Of a DNA stretch of 25,184 nucleotides, positions 15,244 through 23,463 are shown in pieces; position 1 is the stretch's first letter, and the number at the start of each line of letters is the position of its first letter. This stretch comes from JANRIC01 sp033765345 (GTDB taxonomy: Bacteria > Bacteroidota > Bacteroidia > Cytophagales > Microscillaceae). The translations under genes and the position numbers were made by a program. The notes beneath the pieces were generated by a model, which was given only the letters and a program-made list of their open reading frames with translations, searched no databases and was not told the DNA's origin. Location: positions 1 to 25,184 of the forward strand of contig JANRIC010000002.1 in NCBI GenBank assembly GCA_033765345.1. The letters run 5' to 3'.

Positions 15244-16137
15244 ATGGATCACGACTACCTCAAAAGTATTATGTATAAAATCCGAAATTATGAAATTCGG
15301 ATTCGAAAAGCCGTAAATTCACAGCTAAAAGGGAATTTTACGTCACTTTTTAAAGGTTGTGGGCTGGAATTTGACGATGTACGCGCCTATCAATACGGCG
15401 ATGATGTCAGGCGGATTGATTGGCACGTAAGTGCCAAAGGAGAAGATACTTATGTCAAAGTATTTAAAGAAGAAAAAGAACAAACTATTTTTTTTCTAGT
15501 GGATGTAAGCCACTCTCAGTCCATTGGAAAAGAAAAATATACCAAGATAGAACTTAGCCGTGAAATCTGTAGTGTACTCTCGCTTTCAGCCGCCAAAGAA
15601 GAAAGTGAAGTCGGTTTAATTTGTTTTAGTGATCGTAAAGAAAAATACATCGAGCCGGATAAGGGTATGAAAAAAGCCTATGAGATTATGCTAAATCTCT
15701 ATCGGCTAGTACCTGAGTCCCTGAAAACCGACCTGGATGCCTTAATTCACTTTGCGCTGAACCTTATCAAAAGGCGCAGTATTGTGGTGTTGATCTCTGA
15801 TTTTATTGATCAGGGATATGAAGAATCTCTTAAAGCGCTTGCCCGCAAACACGATCTGATTGTTATTCACGTCACCGATGATACAGAAAAGGAATTGCCC
15901 CGTTTAGGCATCATCCCACTCATTGACAAAGAAAGCGGGGAAGTACATTGGGTGAATACTTCTTCGGTTGCTTTTCAAAAGAGACTCTTGCAAGATTTTG
16001 TAAATACCCAAAAAAATCTTGAAAACTTATGCCTGAAATATCGAGCAAACTATTTATCCGTCAATACACGTGAAGATTTTGTACCAAAACTGGTTAAATT
16101 ATTTAAAATCCGAAATAGGAGTGCTAGAGGGGTTTAG
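15244..16137 (+). CDS. DUF58 protein of the Bat cluster
   Basis: A 297-residue DUF58 protein. The signature is LKGNFTSLFKGCGLEFDDVRAYQYGDDVRRIDWHVSAK (about residues 28-65), and the following VWA-like region starts IFFLVDVSHSQSIG and includes VVLISDFID. DUF58 proteins are cytoplasmic or membrane-associated partners of MoxR ATPases and BatA/BatB. It is the first gene of a three-gene run with overlapping ends, continuing into a DUF4381-like gene and batA. A moxR gene, usually immediately upstream, is not present; the preceding gene is the subtilase. Confidence 0.9.
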   Translation: MDHDYLKSIMYKIRNYEIRIRKAVNSQLKGNFTSLFKGCGLEFDDVRAYQYGDDVRRIDWHVSAKGEDTYVKVFKEEKEQTIFFLVDVSHSQSIGKEKYTKIELSREICSVLSLSAAKEESEVGLICFSDRKEKYIEPDKGMKKAYEIMLNLYRLVPESLKTDLDALIHFALNLIKRRSIVVLISDFIDQGYEESLKALARKHDLIVIHVTDDTEKELPRLGIIPLIDKESGEVHWVNTSSVAFQKRLLQDFVNTQKNLENLCLKYRANYLSVNTREDFVPKLVKLFKIRNRSARGV

Positions 16138-17050
16138 CTTTAGTTTGTTTTGTGTGTGTATGTTTCCCTGGCTAACGCTGATGGCACAAACCAGCTCGAG
16201 TAAAATTGACTCGAGACTTTTTAAGCTACACGGCTATTTCTTGGAAGATAGCATTGAAATAGGGCTTCCTGTGCATTATTCCTTGAGCATTTGGTATCCT
16301 TCCGAAGCACAGATATTATTCCCGGATGAAAAATATAAATTCGGTACTTTTGAGTTACTTCAAAGGTATTATTTTAATACCCGCACAGAAGGCGACCAAA
16401 GTATTGATAGTGTGGTGTATGAGCTTCGCACTTTTGAGATAGACAAGATTCAAGCTTTGTCACTTCCTGTTTTTGTTACTTCCCGCCAAGATACGCTCAA
16501 CTACCCTATTTTTGCAGTCAAAGACTCGGTTATCCTCAAAGAACTGGTGGTTGGCAATCCAAAACAAATACCAGTGCAAATACAAACAACTTATCAAAGC
16601 GTAAAAAATCGCTTTGATTACCCGTTTTTGATTGGAATTATCTTATTGATAGCCCTGTTTTTTCTGATCATCTGGGGGATTTTGGGGGCAAGATTCAAAA
16701 AATATTATTCCTTGTTCCAGTTTCGCACCCGTCAGCTTAAATTTGTCAAAGAGTTTACGCGTTTGTCCTCCTTGATTATACGTGAAAAATCCGCTGCTTC
16801 CATTGAATTGGCCATGACCCTTTGGAAAAGACACATGGAATTTCTTGAAAATAAACCTTTTAGTACCTATACCTCCAAAGAAATCAGTCAGCTTTTACCG
16901 GATGAAGATTTGGAAAAATCACTCAAAGATATTGACAGGGCGATATATGGCAGAGATTTTTCCCGAGAAATTGAAAATTCTTTGCTTTTTTTGAAAAATT
17001 TCTCAAAAAACAGATTTGAAAAAAAATATAGCCGCTTAAGGAATGTCTGA
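16121..17050 (+). CDS. DUF4381-like Bat-cluster membrane protein
   Basis: About 309 residues. The N-terminus is a hydrophobic leader (FSLFCVCMFPWLTLMAQ), a beta-rich extracytoplasmic domain of about 140 residues follows (IEIGLPVHYSLSIWYPS, VVYELRTFEIDKI, ILKELVVGN), then one membrane helix (about 168-190, PFLIGIILLIALFFLIIWGIL) and a helical cytoplasmic tail. It sits where a DUF4381/BatD-like gene is found in Bat operons; primary similarity is weak, so the name rests mainly on topology and position. The start is uncertain: I use GTG 16121, overlapping DUF58 by 17 bases; a GTG at 16070 would overlap by 68. Its stop overlaps batA by eight bases. Confidence 0.72.
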   Translation: MLEGFSFSLFCVCMFPWLTLMAQTSSSKIDSRLFKLHGYFLEDSIEIGLPVHYSLSIWYPSEAQILFPDEKYKFGTFELLQRYYFNTRTEGDQSIDSVVYELRTFEIDKIQALSLPVFVTSRQDTLNYPIFAVKDSVILKELVVGNPKQIPVQIQTTYQSVKNRFDYPFLIGIILLIALFFLIIWGILGARFKKYYSLFQFRTRQLKFVKEFTRLSSLIIREKSAASIELAMTLWKRHMEFLENKPFSTYTSKEISQLLPDEDLEKSLKDIDRAIYGRDFSREIENSLLFLKNFSKNRFEKKYSRLRNV

Positions 17051-18095
17051 AATCTGGAATACATTTTCATGGGATTGGTTGGCTTTATCCTGGTTCTACC
17101 CCAGCACTTTTCTGGAGTACAGTTGGGCAAATCCCAGCTATCTCTACCTTATCGCAGCCATTCCTCTTTTTTTTGTATTTAGGGCACTGTTCAACTGGAA
17201 AAGCCGCCACAAAATAGAGGTTTCTTATCCCTATATCAAAAGCTATGATCACCTGATCGTTTGGCTTCGTTTTCTTCCTGATACACTGATGGTATTTTAT
17301 TTAATATGTATCATCATTGCACTGGCACGCCCTCAAAGAGCTGATGAGTTGGTAGAGCAAACTTCTGAAGGCATCGATATTTTATTAACCCTGGATATTT
17401 CTGAATCTATGCTTCTGGAGGATTTTTTGCCCAATCGCCTGGAAGCTTCCAAAAAAGTAGCGATTGATTTTTTAAAAGGTCGAAAATACGATCGCATCGG
17501 TTTGGTGATATTTTCAGGAGATGCGTATTCGCTTGCCCCATTAACCACTGATTATCAATTACTTACAGAAAGTATTGCACAGATAGCTACTCCAATGATC
17601 CCTGAGGGAGGAACTGCCATCGGAAGTGCGCTTGGTGTGGCAACCAACCGCTTTCGTGAATCTGCTTCCAAGACTAAGGTAATCATTCTGATCAGCGACG
17701 GTGACAATACAGCTGGCAGTCTTGATCCGCTAACCGCAGCGCAATTGGCAGCGTATTATGGCATTAAAATTTATACCATTGTTGTAGGGCGCGATGGGCG
17801 CGTACCGATGCCTGGAGTTTTCCCTCAAAAGAGATTTATGGAAAATACCGTCAACGAAAGTACACTGAGAGAAATCGCTAAAATTGGCGAAGGAGAGTTT
17901 TTCCGAGCTTCGGATAATGCCACCTTGGTGGAGATATTTCAAAGGATTGATTCGTTTGAGAAGTCCGAAATTAAAGAAAATCGTTATCAAACTACTCGCG
18001 ATTATTACACAGTGTATTTGATTTGGGGGATACTTATTTTTTTATGTCGGCTCTTCTTAAAAAGCACTTTTATCAGCAATGTACTTGAAGATTAG
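17043..18095 (+). CDS. batA: BatA-like VWA membrane protein
   Basis: A 350-residue VWA protein: two N-terminal helices (about 32-50 and 76-95), a VWA domain with an intact MIDAS (D118-I-S120-E-S122, GGTAIGSAL and ISDGDNTAG), and a C-terminal helix from about residue 325. These are the BatA traits of the aerotolerance operon. The fold binds Mg2+ and protein partners at the membrane. The gene overlaps the preceding one by eight bases. BatB, BatC (TPR) and BatD normally follow but here the plus strand ends in a dispersed repeat and a minus-strand gene, so the cluster is shorter than the usual form. Confidence 0.9.
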   Translation: MSEIWNTFSWDWLALSWFYPSTFLEYSWANPSYLYLIAAIPLFFVFRALFNWKSRHKIEVSYPYIKSYDHLIVWLRFLPDTLMVFYLICIIIALARPQRADELVEQTSEGIDILLTLDISESMLLEDFLPNRLEASKKVAIDFLKGRKYDRIGLVIFSGDAYSLAPLTTDYQLLTESIAQIATPMIPEGGTAIGSALGVATNRFRESASKTKVIILISDGDNTAGSLDPLTAAQLAAYYGIKIYTIVVGRDGRVPMPGVFPQKRFMENTVNESTLREIAKIGEGEFFRASDNATLVEIFQRIDSFEKSEIKENRYQTTRDYYTVYLIWGILIFLCRLFLKSTFISNVLED

Positions 18096-18157
18096 GTTTT
18101 TAAAACCGATCGTACCCTGAAGTTAATTGTTTAGTTATCAATCATTTAAGTATTGCC

Positions 18158-18245
18158 TATAATTAGTTGATAGCATTTATTATTATAATTAATTGATAGT
18201 CAAGCAGTTGTATTTATAATAAATTATCTCCTAATTACTATAGAC
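18158..18245. repeat. Dispersed 88-bp repeat with inverted ends, copy B
   Basis: Ungapped partner of 5821-5908 (68/88 identical); the similarity continues a few bases outward with a one-base gap (TATTGCC against AGTTGCC). It lies between batA and the LytTR gene and ends just before the latter's stop codon, so it may also end transcription there. Confidence 0.6.
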
Positions 18246-18263
18246 TACTTACCCATCAATACA

Positions 18264-18986
18264 TTATAATACATTGAGTTTGTCGATAAATTGATTTTTA
18301 TACGATCTACCGATGGGTATGCTCTTGCCGTGAATCGAGACATTTACATCTTGTACAGAGTCGATATGCAATACATTAATAATAAAAGAACGATGTACCC
18401 GCAGAAAATCTTTGAATGATTCCAGTTTTTTCTCTATTCCTTTCATGGTAGAGTGTACTACAAATTTTTGACTGATCGTATGAATCAGGATATAATCAGA
18501 AAGAGCTTCAATATAATAGATGTCTTTGGGATCAATTTTGACAATTTTATGGTTTGCCCTTACAAATAAAAAACCGGGGGTATTTTCGTGTACCTGGTTG
18601 CCAGAGTCTATTCTTTCGAGTACTTTTTGAGTGGCTTGCAGAAATCGGCTGTAATTGATTGGTTTTACGAGATAGTCCTGTACATTGTATTCAAAAGCTT
18701 TTACAGCGTATTTCTCCCGGCTAGTTGTAAAAACTATATTCAGGTGGGTATTTTTAAGGGTCTGTAATAGCTCCATCCCCGTCATCTCAGGCATCTCGAT
18801 ATCCAAAAATAATATATCTATTTCGTGATCTTTCAAGAGGATGTTGTGTGCATCAATAGCACTTTCACAAGTGTGGCTTAAGTGCAAATAATCGGTTTTA
18901 TTAATAAAATGCCCTATAATACTACGCGACACCTTATCATCATCCACCACCATACAATTAATTGCCTTTTCAAGTTCTTGTTTCAT
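18264..18986 (-). CDS. LytTR-type response regulator
   Basis: A 240-residue two-domain regulator. The receiver (about 1-125) has the acidic cluster D15-D17, the phosphoacceptor D62 in LFLDIEMPEMTG, the TT at 87-88 and the conserved K108 in YLVKPI. The C-terminal LytTR DNA-binding domain (about 140-240) shows FLFVRANHKIVKIDPKDIYYIEALSDYI, MKGIEKKLESF and FLRVHRSFIINV. No histidine kinase is adjacent, so it is an orphan in this window. It lies 29 bp downstream of riboflavin synthase on the same strand and is likely transcribed with it. Confidence 0.95.
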   Translation of the reverse strand: MKQELEKAINCMVVDDDKVSRSIIGHFINKTDYLHLSHTCESAIDAHNILLKDHEIDILFLDIEMPEMTGMELLQTLKNTHLNIVFTTSREKYAVKAFEYNVQDYLVKPINYSRFLQATQKVLERIDSGNQVHENTPGFLFVRANHKIVKIDPKDIYYIEALSDYILIHTISQKFVVHSTMKGIEKKLESFKDFLRVHRSFIINVLHIDSVQDVNVSIHGKSIPIGRSYKNQFIDKLNVL

Positions 18987-19015
18987 GGGTATAGAGTTTA
19001 ATCGGTAGTTATTTT

Positions 19016-19609
19016 TTATGCTTTTAGAAGTGATAAATATTTTTGCACATATTTTCCAAGAATATCAAATTCGAGATTTACAAAATCTCCGGTTTTCAAA
19101 GACGAAAAGTTGGTATGGTAAAACGTATAAGGAATGATTGCCACAGAAAAACGGTCTTTCATGGAGTTTACCACCGTTAGGCTAACCCCATTTACACAGA
19201 TAGAACCTTTTTCAACGGTAATATTTTGAGATAAGGGATCATATTCAAACTCCATCAGCCAGCTTCCGTTTTTGTCTTCAATTTTTATACAAGTAGCCAT
19301 TTGATCTACGTGCCCTTGTACAAGGTGCCCATCCAATCGGCCGTTTAATAACATACTTCGCTCAAGATTGATGGCATCTCCTATTTTCAGACCGCCCAAA
19401 TTACTTTTTAAGAGGGTTTCTTCCACCGCTGTGACGGTATGCTGCTGCCCTTCCAGGCCTACTACGGTTAGGCAGACCCCATTGTGTGATACGCTTTGAT
19501 CTATTTTCAACTCAGCCCCTAGGTGGCTCTCGATAACAAAATTGAGATTTGTACCTTCTTGTTGAATATTTTTGATTTGGCCTACCGATTCAATAATTCC
19601 AGTAAACAT
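19016..19609 (-). CDS. ribE: Riboflavin synthase alpha subunit
   Basis: A 197-residue protein that dismutates two 6,7-dimethyl-8-ribityllumazines into riboflavin. It has the two lumazine-binding repeats: MFTGIIESVGQI...SVSHNGVCLTVVG...GDAINLERSM and DGHLVQGHVDQMATC...ITVEKGSICVNGVSLTVVN...GDFVNLEFDILGKYV. The active-site loops with the diagnostic SxxGxxLTV pattern are in both halves. Length is typical. The 363 bp upstream (19610-19972) contain an imperfect hairpin but nothing I can recognise as an FMN riboswitch. Confidence 0.97.
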   Translation of the reverse strand: MFTGIIESVGQIKNIQQEGTNLNFVIESHLGAELKIDQSVSHNGVCLTVVGLEGQQHTVTAVEETLLKSNLGGLKIGDAINLERSMLLNGRLDGHLVQGHVDQMATCIKIEDKNGSWLMEFEYDPLSQNITVEKGSICVNGVSLTVVNSMKDRFSVAIIPYTFYHTNFSSLKTGDFVNLEFDILGKYVQKYLSLLKA

Positions 19610-19692
19610 ATAGTTTATTTATCTTGATAATATATTTAAACCGAACGGGTTTCAGAATTTTAGTTTATTAAATCATTGAAAACCTCTTGTAG

Positions 19693-19757
19693 TGCTAATC
19701 ACTTTAATTCAAGCATAAAATACAAAATACGGCACTTATACGAAGTGATTATTAGCA
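19693..19757. repeat. Imperfect hairpin in the ribE/ABC-F gap
   Basis: TGCTAATCACTT (19693-19704) faces AAGTGATTATTAGCA (19743-19757), pairing except for three extra bases. The remainder of 19610-19972 holds no gene. A TTG at 19891 and TACTTTAA at 19912, 18 bases later, could be the promoter of the ABC-F gene. Confidence 0.35.
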
Positions 19758-19972
19758 GATGAAATTGCAATTTAATATATTTTTACAGAAATTATCAATC
19801 TTTTTGCGTTTAGAAATACACGCTGGAAGGATGATGGATTTTAAAAAGTTGTGTGATGTTTTTAAACTTATGTTTTTAAAACGGCACGATTTGAGAAAAG
19901 TTTCCCTGAAATACTTTAATTTAGCGGCCTGATACGTATGTATGATGATGGTTTTATTAATTATCCACGGAC

Positions 19973-21619
19973 TTGCTCGCAATCAATAATATATCGTTTT
20001 ATTTCGGAAGTCGCCCCCTTTACGAAAATGCCAGTCTCCATATCAAACCCAAAGACAGAATCGGGTTGATTGGCGCCAATGGTACCGGTAAATCAACCTT
20101 ATTACGTTTGATCGTGGGGGAATATACCCCGGATGAGGGCAGTATCTCACGCTCCAAAGAATGTACGATTGGTTTTTTAAATCAAGACCTGCTCTCCTAC
20201 AAAAGCAGTAAAAGTATTTTAGAGGTAGCTCAGGAAGCTTTTGAAGAACAAATCGCGCTGAAAGTAAAAATCGATCACATCTTACACCAACTTGAAACAG
20301 AGTACACCGATGATCTGGTGAATGAACTCAGCGAACTTCAGGAAAGGTTCGAGACACTGGGCGGATACAGCATCCAATCACAGGCCGAAGAAATCTTGGA
20401 GGGTTTGGGCTTCAAAACCGCTGATCTTGAGCGTCCTTTGCAGGAGTTCTCCGGCGGTTGGCGTATGCGCGTCATGCTTGCCAAATTACTTCTTCAGAAA
20501 CCCGCCCTCCTCTTACTTGATGAGCCTACCAACCACTTGGACGCAGAGTCAGTGCAGTGGCTTGAAAGGCATTTACAAGAATACAAAGGTACAGTGATTG
20601 CTGTTACCCACGACCGCTACTTTTTGGATAATGTGGCAGGCTGGATTTTAGAGCTGGATAGGGGCGAGGGCATTCCTTGGAAAGGTAATTACTCTTCTTG
20701 GCTTGAGCAAAAACAAAAACGCCTTGCTCAAGAAGAAAAATCTGAGACAAAACGTATGAAAACGCTCGAAAGAGAGTTGGATTGGGTGAAAATGGCTCCC
20801 AAAGCTCGTCAGGCTAAATCTAAAGCTCGTTTGAGTGCTTATGAAAAAATGCTTTCTGAAGAAGGAAAAGAGAAAGAAGCTAAATTGGAGTTGTATATCC
20901 CCGCAGGACCTCGCCTGGGCAACAAAGTAATTGTGGCTGAAAATTTGAGTAAAGCCTATGGCGACAAACTTCTTTTTGAAAATTTGAGCTTTACGCTACC
21001 TCCAGCGGGTATTGTAGGAATTATAGGACCCAACGGAGCAGGGAAAACAACACTTTTCAAACTAATTACAGGTAAAGAAAAGCCAGATACAGGTACTTTT
21101 GAAGTAGGTGAAACTGTAAAAGTAGCTTATGTAGACCAAGAGCACGATAATTTAGACCCTGAAAAAACGGTTTATCAGGCTATTTCTGAGGGTAGTGAGT
21201 GGGTGCAACTCGGCAACTTGCAAGTAAATGCTCGTGCTTATGTGAGTAAATTTAATTTTACAGGCAACGACCAAGAGAAAAAAATCGGAGTTCTCTCAGG
21301 AGGGGAAAGAAATAGAGTACATTTAGCAATGACACTCAAAGAAGGAGGAAATTTGTTGCTCTTAGATGAGCCCACCAACGACTTGGACGTTAATACGCTT
21401 CGTGCTTTGGAGGAAGCCTTAGAAAACTTTGGCGGTTGTGCTGTAATTATCTCCCACGACAGATGGTTTTTGGATAGACTTTGCACCCATATCTTGGCTT
21501 TTGAAGGCGACTCTCAAGTATATTTCTTTGAAGGAAATTACTCTGACTATGAGGAAAATAAGAAGAAAAGACTTGGAAATGAAGCTCCCAAACGCATTAA
21601 ATATAAAAAGTTAATGTAA
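19973..21619 (+). CDS. Mosaic ABC-F ATPase (EttA-like C-terminal two thirds)
   Basis: A 548-residue cytoplasmic ABC-F protein, two ATP-binding cassettes, no membrane segment. Cassette 1: Walker A GANGTGKST (34-42), signature FSGGWRMR (159-166), DEPTNHLD (183-190). Cassette 2: GPNGAGKTT, LSGGERNR, DEPTNDLD. Residues 1 to about 182 are of the Bacteroidota Uup/YheS-like ABC-F type (ISFYFGSRPLYENASLHIKPKD, GFLNQDLLSY, GYSIQSQAEEILEGLGF). From about 190 onward every stretch is EttA-like (NVAGWILELDRGEGIPWKGNYSSWLEQKQKRLAQEE, MAPKARQAKSKARLSAYEK, PRLGNKVI, GETVKVAYVDQEHD, AYVSKFNF, KRIKYKK). The start is TTG 19973. Either a real fusion or an assembly join at a conserved motif; EttA gates initiation by ATP/ADP state. 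Confidence 0.88.
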   Translation: MLAINNISFYFGSRPLYENASLHIKPKDRIGLIGANGTGKSTLLRLIVGEYTPDEGSISRSKECTIGFLNQDLLSYKSSKSILEVAQEAFEEQIALKVKIDHILHQLETEYTDDLVNELSELQERFETLGGYSIQSQAEEILEGLGFKTADLERPLQEFSGGWRMRVMLAKLLLQKPALLLLDEPTNHLDAESVQWLERHLQEYKGTVIAVTHDRYFLDNVAGWILELDRGEGIPWKGNYSSWLEQKQKRLAQEEKSETKRMKTLERELDWVKMAPKARQAKSKARLSAYEKMLSEEGKEKEAKLELYIPAGPRLGNKVIVAENLSKAYGDKLLFENLSFTLPPAGIVGIIGPNGAGKTTLFKLITGKEKPDTGTFEVGETVKVAYVDQEHDNLDPEKTVYQAISEGSEWVQLGNLQVNARAYVSKFNFTGNDQEKKIGVLSGGERNRVHLAMTLKEGGNLLLLDEPTNDLDVNTLRALEEALENFGGCAVIISHDRWFLDRLCTHILAFEGDSQVYFFEGNYSDYEENKKKRLGNEAPKRIKYKKLM

Positions 21620-21626
21620 TGTTTTT

Positions 21627-21664
21627 CGTAAGTGTATCTTTTGTACAAAAAAGGTATACTTACG
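21627..21664. terminator. Compound hairpin after the ABC-F gene
   Basis: CGTAAGTGTA (21627-21636) pairs with TATACTTACG (21655-21664), one G-T pair, around an inner CTTTT-GTAC-AAAAAG dyad. It lies eight bases after the ABC-F stop and probably ends that transcript. Confidence 0.6.
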
Positions 21665-21675
21665 ATTGAACGCAT

Positions 21676-21709
21676 CAAGCCTGATAGGTTTTAAAACCTA
21701 TCAGGCTTG
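21676..21709. terminator. Perfect 34-bp palindrome, bidirectional terminator
   Basis: CAAGCCTGATAGGTTTT (21676-21692) is exactly followed by its complement to 21709, 17 bp per arm and no spacer. It stands between convergent ABC-F and FadD genes; GTATACTTA is repeated on either side (21655, 21711). A good shared terminator. Confidence 0.75.
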
Positions 21710-21716
21710 CGTATAC

Positions 21717-23408
21717 TTATTTTTGAGTTTCGGAAAGTGCCTTCATTTCATCTTTTAGCACTTTTCTAAGAATTTTTCCAACGTTGGATTTAGGAAGTTC
21801 TGTTCTAAACTCTATATCACGTGGTTGTTTGTAGCCTGTGAGGTTTTCTTCACAATATTTTTTCAACTCTTGCTCCGTAAGACTCTCATCTTTCTTCACA
21901 ACATATATTTTTACTCTTTCGGTGGCTTTTGCATCGGGTACGCCTATGGCGGCTACCTCCAATACTTTGGGGTGTCCAGCGACTACGTCCTCTATTTCGT
22001 TGGGGTATACATTGAAGCCTGAAACCAAAATCATATCTTTTTTTCTATCTACAATCCTGAAAAAACCATCTTCCTGCATCAAACCAACATCACCCGTTTT
22101 GAACCAGCCATCGGCATCAAATACTTTGGCAGTTTCATCAGGTCTGTTCCAATATCCCAGCATTACGTTTGGTCCTTTGGCACAAATTTCTCCTGCTTCT
22201 CCTTGTTTCACTTCGTTACCGTCATCATCTACGAGTTTCAGTTCTACATTTGGCATAGGCATTCCTATCGTCCCGATTTGTTCGGTATCATCAATGGGAT
22301 TACAAGTAAGTACTGGTGAGGTTTCGCTAAGTCCGTAACCTTCGGCTACAGCCACCCCCGTTAGTTTTTTCCATTTTTCAGCGATGGGTTTTTGCATAGC
22401 CATTCCACCTGCTACCACAGTTTTTACACCTGCCCAGTTTATTTGAGCAAAATCAGGGTGATTCATCATTCCGATAAAGAGGGTATTGAGTCCCGTAAGA
22501 ACAGTGAATTTATTTTTAATCATTTCTCCCAAAAATGCCTTCATATCTCTGGGGTTGGCGATAAGAATATTTTTAGCCCCAATAGCCACCATAGAAAAGC
22601 AGTTTACGGTGAGAGCGAAAACGTGGTATAAAGGCAAGGGCGTAATGATAGTTTCTTGTTGATCTTTAAGTTTGGGAGCCATCCAAGCCTTGATTTGTAA
22701 CATATTAGCGATAATATTTCGGTGGCTGAGCATTGCCCCCTTAGATACACCTGTTGTACCGCCTGTGTACTGCAAAAAGGCTATATCTTGGCTATTGAGA
22801 GTTGGCTTGCTAAAGTTGCTTGCCTTTCCTTTGGCTAAGGCTTGTTTGAAACCAATTGCATTAGGAATATGGTAGGCAGGCACCATTTTTTTCTTATGTT
22901 TTACGACATAATTTACAATTTTACCTTTGAGCATTCCCAACATATCGCCAATTTCTGTAACAATAACGTGTTTGATATGCGTATGTGGTAAGGCTTTCTC
23001 CAAATTAGCTGCGAAATTCGCCAAAATAATCACGGCTTTTACGTCTGCGTCTTTGTATTGATGTTCCATTTCGCGAACTGTGTACTGCGGATTAACATTG
23101 ACAGCCGTGAAGCCTCCTCGCAAAATTCCAAACAGGGCAATAGGATACTGATGAATATTGGGCATTTGTAAACCTACTTTATCACCTTTTTGTAAGCCTA
23201 AACTTTGCAGAAAAGCAGCAAAATAACGCGAATATTCTTCTATTTGCTGGTAAGTATAGGTTTTTCCCATAAATTGGTAGGCGGGCAGCGTAGCATATCT
23301 TTTGAAGTGCTCTTCCAGAAATGAAGCCAAGTCGCTGTATTGGTCTGGATTTATTTCTTGCGGTACGCTTTTGGGATAACTGTTGAACCAAGGTTTTGTT
23401 GATGCCAT
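21717..23408 (-). CDS. fadD: Long-chain acyl-CoA synthetase, FadD type
   Basis: A 563-residue ANL-superfamily enzyme activating fatty acids with ATP and CoA. The AMP-binding motif is YTGGTTGVSKGAML; later EGYGLSET, GYWNRPDET, DGWFKTGDVG, VDRKKDMILVSGFNVYPNEIEDV and PKSNVGKILRKVL (with the adenylation lysine). Long shared blocks with proteobacterial FadD (PLPLYHVFALTVN, TGLNTLF, GGGM-like AGGMAMQ) exceed what I expect for the FAA1-like enzymes more common in Bacteroidota, which suggests a transferred or distinct FadD lineage. The TPR protein gene lies 55 bp upstream on the same strand. Confidence 0.95.
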   Translation of the reverse strand: MASTKPWFNSYPKSVPQEINPDQYSDLASFLEEHFKRYATLPAYQFMGKTYTYQQIEEYSRYFAAFLQSLGLQKGDKVGLQMPNIHQYPIALFGILRGGFTAVNVNPQYTVREMEHQYKDADVKAVIILANFAANLEKALPHTHIKHVIVTEIGDMLGMLKGKIVNYVVKHKKKMVPAYHIPNAIGFKQALAKGKASNFSKPTLNSQDIAFLQYTGGTTGVSKGAMLSHRNIIANMLQIKAWMAPKLKDQQETIITPLPLYHVFALTVNCFSMVAIGAKNILIANPRDMKAFLGEMIKNKFTVLTGLNTLFIGMMNHPDFAQINWAGVKTVVAGGMAMQKPIAEKWKKLTGVAVAEGYGLSETSPVLTCNPIDDTEQIGTIGMPMPNVELKLVDDDGNEVKQGEAGEICAKGPNVMLGYWNRPDETAKVFDADGWFKTGDVGLMQEDGFFRIVDRKKDMILVSGFNVYPNEIEDVVAGHPKVLEVAAIGVPDAKATERVKIYVVKKDESLTEQELKKYCEENLTGYKQPRDIEFRTELPKSNVGKILRKVLKDEMKALSETQK

Positions 23409-23463
23409 ATTTTATTGCGTTTTAGGTATTGAGATAAAATTTTAATAAGACTTATTTGTATTT

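Noticed and set aside
19610..19972. FMN riboswitch before ribE
   Set aside because: The conserved AGGGCAA-like core and the multi-branched layout are not seen on either strand.
19752..19982. Minus-strand open frame upstream of the ABC-F gene
   Set aside because: Lys/Ile-rich low-complexity translation without domains, overlapping the ABC-F start; reads like random AT-rich sequence.
20322..20597. Out-of-frame open frame inside the ABC-F gene
   Set aside because: Overlaps cassette 1 completely and has no domain; a shadow, not a frameshift: the ABC-F frame is continuous across the mosaic junction.
22392..22631. Plus-strand open frames opposite fadD
   Set aside because: The translations have no similarity to known proteins, and fadD on the other strand is intact.
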